A DNA stretch of 7,432 nt from JBGPBY01 sp041481485. GTDB taxonomy: Bacteria > Acidobacteriota > Terriglobia > 20CM-2-55-15. Position 1 is the first letter of the stretch; each line of letters begins with the position of its first letter. Positions 6,346 through 7,432 of the stretch are shown in pieces. Location: positions 1 to 7,432 of the forward strand of contig JBGPBY010000370.1 in assembly GCA_041481485.1 (NCBI GenBank), in the 5' to 3' direction. The notes under the pieces were generated by a model. It was not told the DNA's origin, made no database searches, and worked only from the letters and a program-made list of their open reading frames with translations. Position numbers and translations under genes: made by a program.

Positions 6346-6461
6346 ACTGAGGCCGCGGACCTCATCATGAAATCAGACAGACAGTCAGGGATGCCAGGAA
6401 TGGGTTCATATAAACTGCATAGAGGTCCGTCATTTGCGGCAGTTTCCCACGTTTATTGCAA

Positions 6462-6477
6462 TGGACCGGCGTTTGCA
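6462..6477 (+). promoter_or_regulatory. Candidate sigma-54 promoter for the plus-strand usp
   Basis: TGGACCGGCGTTTGCA matches the sigma-54 consensus TGGCACGN4TTGCA at 10 of 12 specified bases, with the invariant GG and GC separated by exactly 10 bp. The predicted start is near 6488, giving a leader of about 22 bases that includes the GGAGGAG ribosome-binding site at 6501-6507. Spacing to the gene start is ideal. Confidence 0.55.
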
Positions 6478-6509
6478 GTGACTTATTGCGTGATCGAGCC
6501 GGAGGAGAC

Positions 6510-7379
6510 ATGACTGAGCTATTCAAGAAGGTACTGTTCCCAACTGATTTCTCGGAAAACAGTGACCGGGTTTTGGCACACGCAATCCGCTTGACCAATT
6601 TTCATGACGGCGAATTGATCGTGCAGCACGTCGTGCGCTCCGATCTGGAGAAGTCTCCACATTGGTCGACAGCTTTCAATATGCACGGCCTTCAATGTCA
6701 GTTGGACGCCTTTGCCGCAAGTGAAATGGCAAGAATCGTTCGAGAAGCCCCGCCGGACATCAGAGTTCGGCCGGTGATTTCCAAAGGAAGGGTTCCGGAC
6801 GAAATCGCTGAGCTGGCAGAGAAGGAACTGGTTGACCTTATCGTGATGGGATCGGTAGTGGGAGGGACAACCCTTCGTGTGGTACGAATGACCAGTCGGC
6901 CCGTGCTGGCATTGTCGTCGAGCTTCCGGCATTCCAATGGTACGGGCATTCCCAGGCGTATCTTGATCGCAACAGATTTTTCAGAGCACTCGAAGCGGGT
7001 CGTTCAGTTCGCGTTCCGGCTGCGGAAGGCATTCAATGCATCGATCTATTTACTGCATGTGATCGAAACAACCAGAGCCGTCGAATATGCGCTGGAACAG
7101 GGGTTCTATGGCAATCCAAGAGAGCGCATGAAGGAATGGGCCCTGAATCAATTGCTGAATCTGGTTCCTGACGAGTCGCTCGAGGACAGCGGCATCGTGC
7201 GGATGGTGGAGTTTGGCAGGGTCAGTTCTCTCATTTCGTCGATTTCACAGGAAATTGATGCCGATCTGACTGTTCTTGGAGCGCACGATTCGGGTGGGGT
7301 TTCAGGACATCTTATTGGTCCCACAACGGAGGCCACACTGGCGACTCTGCAGTCACCTTTGTTGACGGTAAGAGTGTGA
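6510..7379 (+). CDS. Tandem universal stress protein with degenerate nucleotide-binding motifs
   Basis: This 289-residue protein has two UspA-like domains, about 1-136 and 147-289, opening with VLFPTDFSENSDR and ILIATDFSEHSKR. The ATP signature G-x2-G-x9-G-S/T is not intact in either half. Domain 1 has MGSVVGGTTLRVVRMTSRPVL with a shortened loop after G114. Domain 2 has G257-AH-D260-x9-G270-P271, with Asp for the second glycine and Pro for Ser/Thr. It may therefore belong to the non-ATP-binding UspA class and act through protein interactions (inference). ATG at 6510 is chosen because GGAGGAG lies just upstream; a TTG at 6456 in the same frame would cover the promoter-like element. It is divergent from the other tandem usp and runs into a further gene at 7390. 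Confidence 0.92.
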   Translation: MTELFKKVLFPTDFSENSDRVLAHAIRLTNFHDGELIVQHVVRSDLEKSPHWSTAFNMHGLQCQLDAFAASEMARIVREAPPDIRVRPVISKGRVPDEIAELAEKELVDLIVMGSVVGGTTLRVVRMTSRPVLALSSSFRHSNGTGIPRRILIATDFSEHSKRVVQFAFRLRKAFNASIYLLHVIETTRAVEYALEQGFYGNPRERMKEWALNQLLNLVPDESLEDSGIVRMVEFGRVSSLISSISQEIDADLTVLGAHDSGGVSGHLIGPTTEATLATLQSPLLTVRV

Positions 7380-7389
7380 GGGACTAACC

Positions 7390-7432
7390 ATGAGCAGCAT
7401 TCAGATGCAGAGACCGAAGCGAAATCCAAACG
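7390..7432 (+). CDS. Start of a downstream gene, unidentified (partial, cut by right edge)
   Basis: ATG at 7390 is preceded by GAGGGA (7378-7383) at 6-bp spacing, and this site overlaps the stop codon of the usp gene, so the two are probably co-transcribed. The fourteen visible residues, MSSIQMQRPKRNPN, are polar and basic and do not identify a family. Confidence 0.5.
   Translation, partial: MSSIQMQRPKRNPN

Larger units (their letters stand above)
6160..6509. promoter_or_regulatory. Divergent control region between two usp genes
   Basis: This 350-bp gap holds no well-supported gene. It contains outward-facing sigma-54-like promoters at each end (6184-6199 minus, 6462-6477 plus) and an inverted repeat GACA-CTT-TGTC near the middle (6335-6345). 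It also has a second inverted repeat, TGCTGG-N6-CCAGCA, at 6267-6284. The nonamer TTGTCACTG at 6341-6349 also occurs at 695-703 upstream of the cytochrome operon. The layout of two promoters with a central enhancer suits activation by an NtrC-type regulator. Confidence 0.55.

Noticed and set aside
6409..6414. TATAAA as a sigma-70 -10 box for the plus-strand usp
   Set aside because: No acceptable -35 hexamer lies 16-18 bp upstream.
6367..6513. 48-codon plus-strand ORF (starting MKSDRQSGMPGMGSYK) ending ATGA over the usp start
   Set aside because: It has no Shine-Dalgarno sequence and no recognisable feature, and it would overlie the sigma-54-like promoter. The overlap with the usp start is suggestive but not enough; conservation analysis could revive it.
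1..7432. CRISPR arrays, tRNA or rRNA genes, insertion sequences, phage genes
   Set aside because: No spaced repeat array, tRNA-like or rRNA-like segment, transposase motif or terminal inverted repeats were seen; the window is filled by the listed genes and two intergenic regions.

Overview
The window looks like part of a Gram-negative bacterial chromosome with moderate GC and tightly packed operons. It carries an outer-membrane electron conduit of the MtrA/MtrB (PioA/PioB, DmsE/MtrB) type, a membrane quinol-dehydrogenase-like cytochrome and tandem universal stress proteins. No taxonomic marker gene is present. An Acidobacteriota-like or related soil/subsurface lineage is only a guess from gene content.

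Layout. (1) 1-570, minus strand: N-terminal part of an NtrB-like PAS-HisKA sensor kinase. It is cut by the left edge, so its catalytic domain, and probably its response regulator, lie outside. (2) 571-1010: a 440-bp divergent intergenic region unusually rich in TGTCA/TGACA motifs, including the inverted repeat GACA-N3-TGTC, with direct repeats just before the next gene. (3) 1011-5236, plus strand: a five-gene operon-like run. It encodes a decahaem periplasmic cytochrome (mtrA-like), a cysteine-free outer-membrane beta-barrel (mtrB-like), a small monohaem cytochrome c, a NapC/NrfH/CymA-type membrane tetrahaem cytochrome and a 61-residue two-helix membrane protein. The first two genes and the last two overlap at stop and start. 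(4) 5239-6159, minus strand: a tandem-UspA protein convergent with the operon, with only 2 bp between the stops. (5) 6160-6509: a 350-bp divergent region with two outward-facing sigma-54-like promoters and a second GACA-N3-TGTC repeat between them. (6) 6510-7379, plus strand: a second tandem-UspA protein with degenerate nucleotide-binding motifs. The first 14 codons of another gene follow at the right edge.

How it may work together (inference). The NapC-type protein would exchange electrons with the quinone pool, the monohaem cytochrome would shuttle them in the periplasm, and the MtrA-like decahaem inside the MtrB-like barrel would carry them across the outer membrane. Direction is not decided by sequence: it could be outward respiration on an extracellular acceptor, or inward oxidation of Fe(II) or another donor. 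No surface-exposed multihaem protein is encoded in the window. The NtrB-like kinase, the shared GACA-N3-TGTC element and the sigma-54-like promoters suggest that the conduit and the stress proteins belong to one redox- or starvation-responsive regulon.
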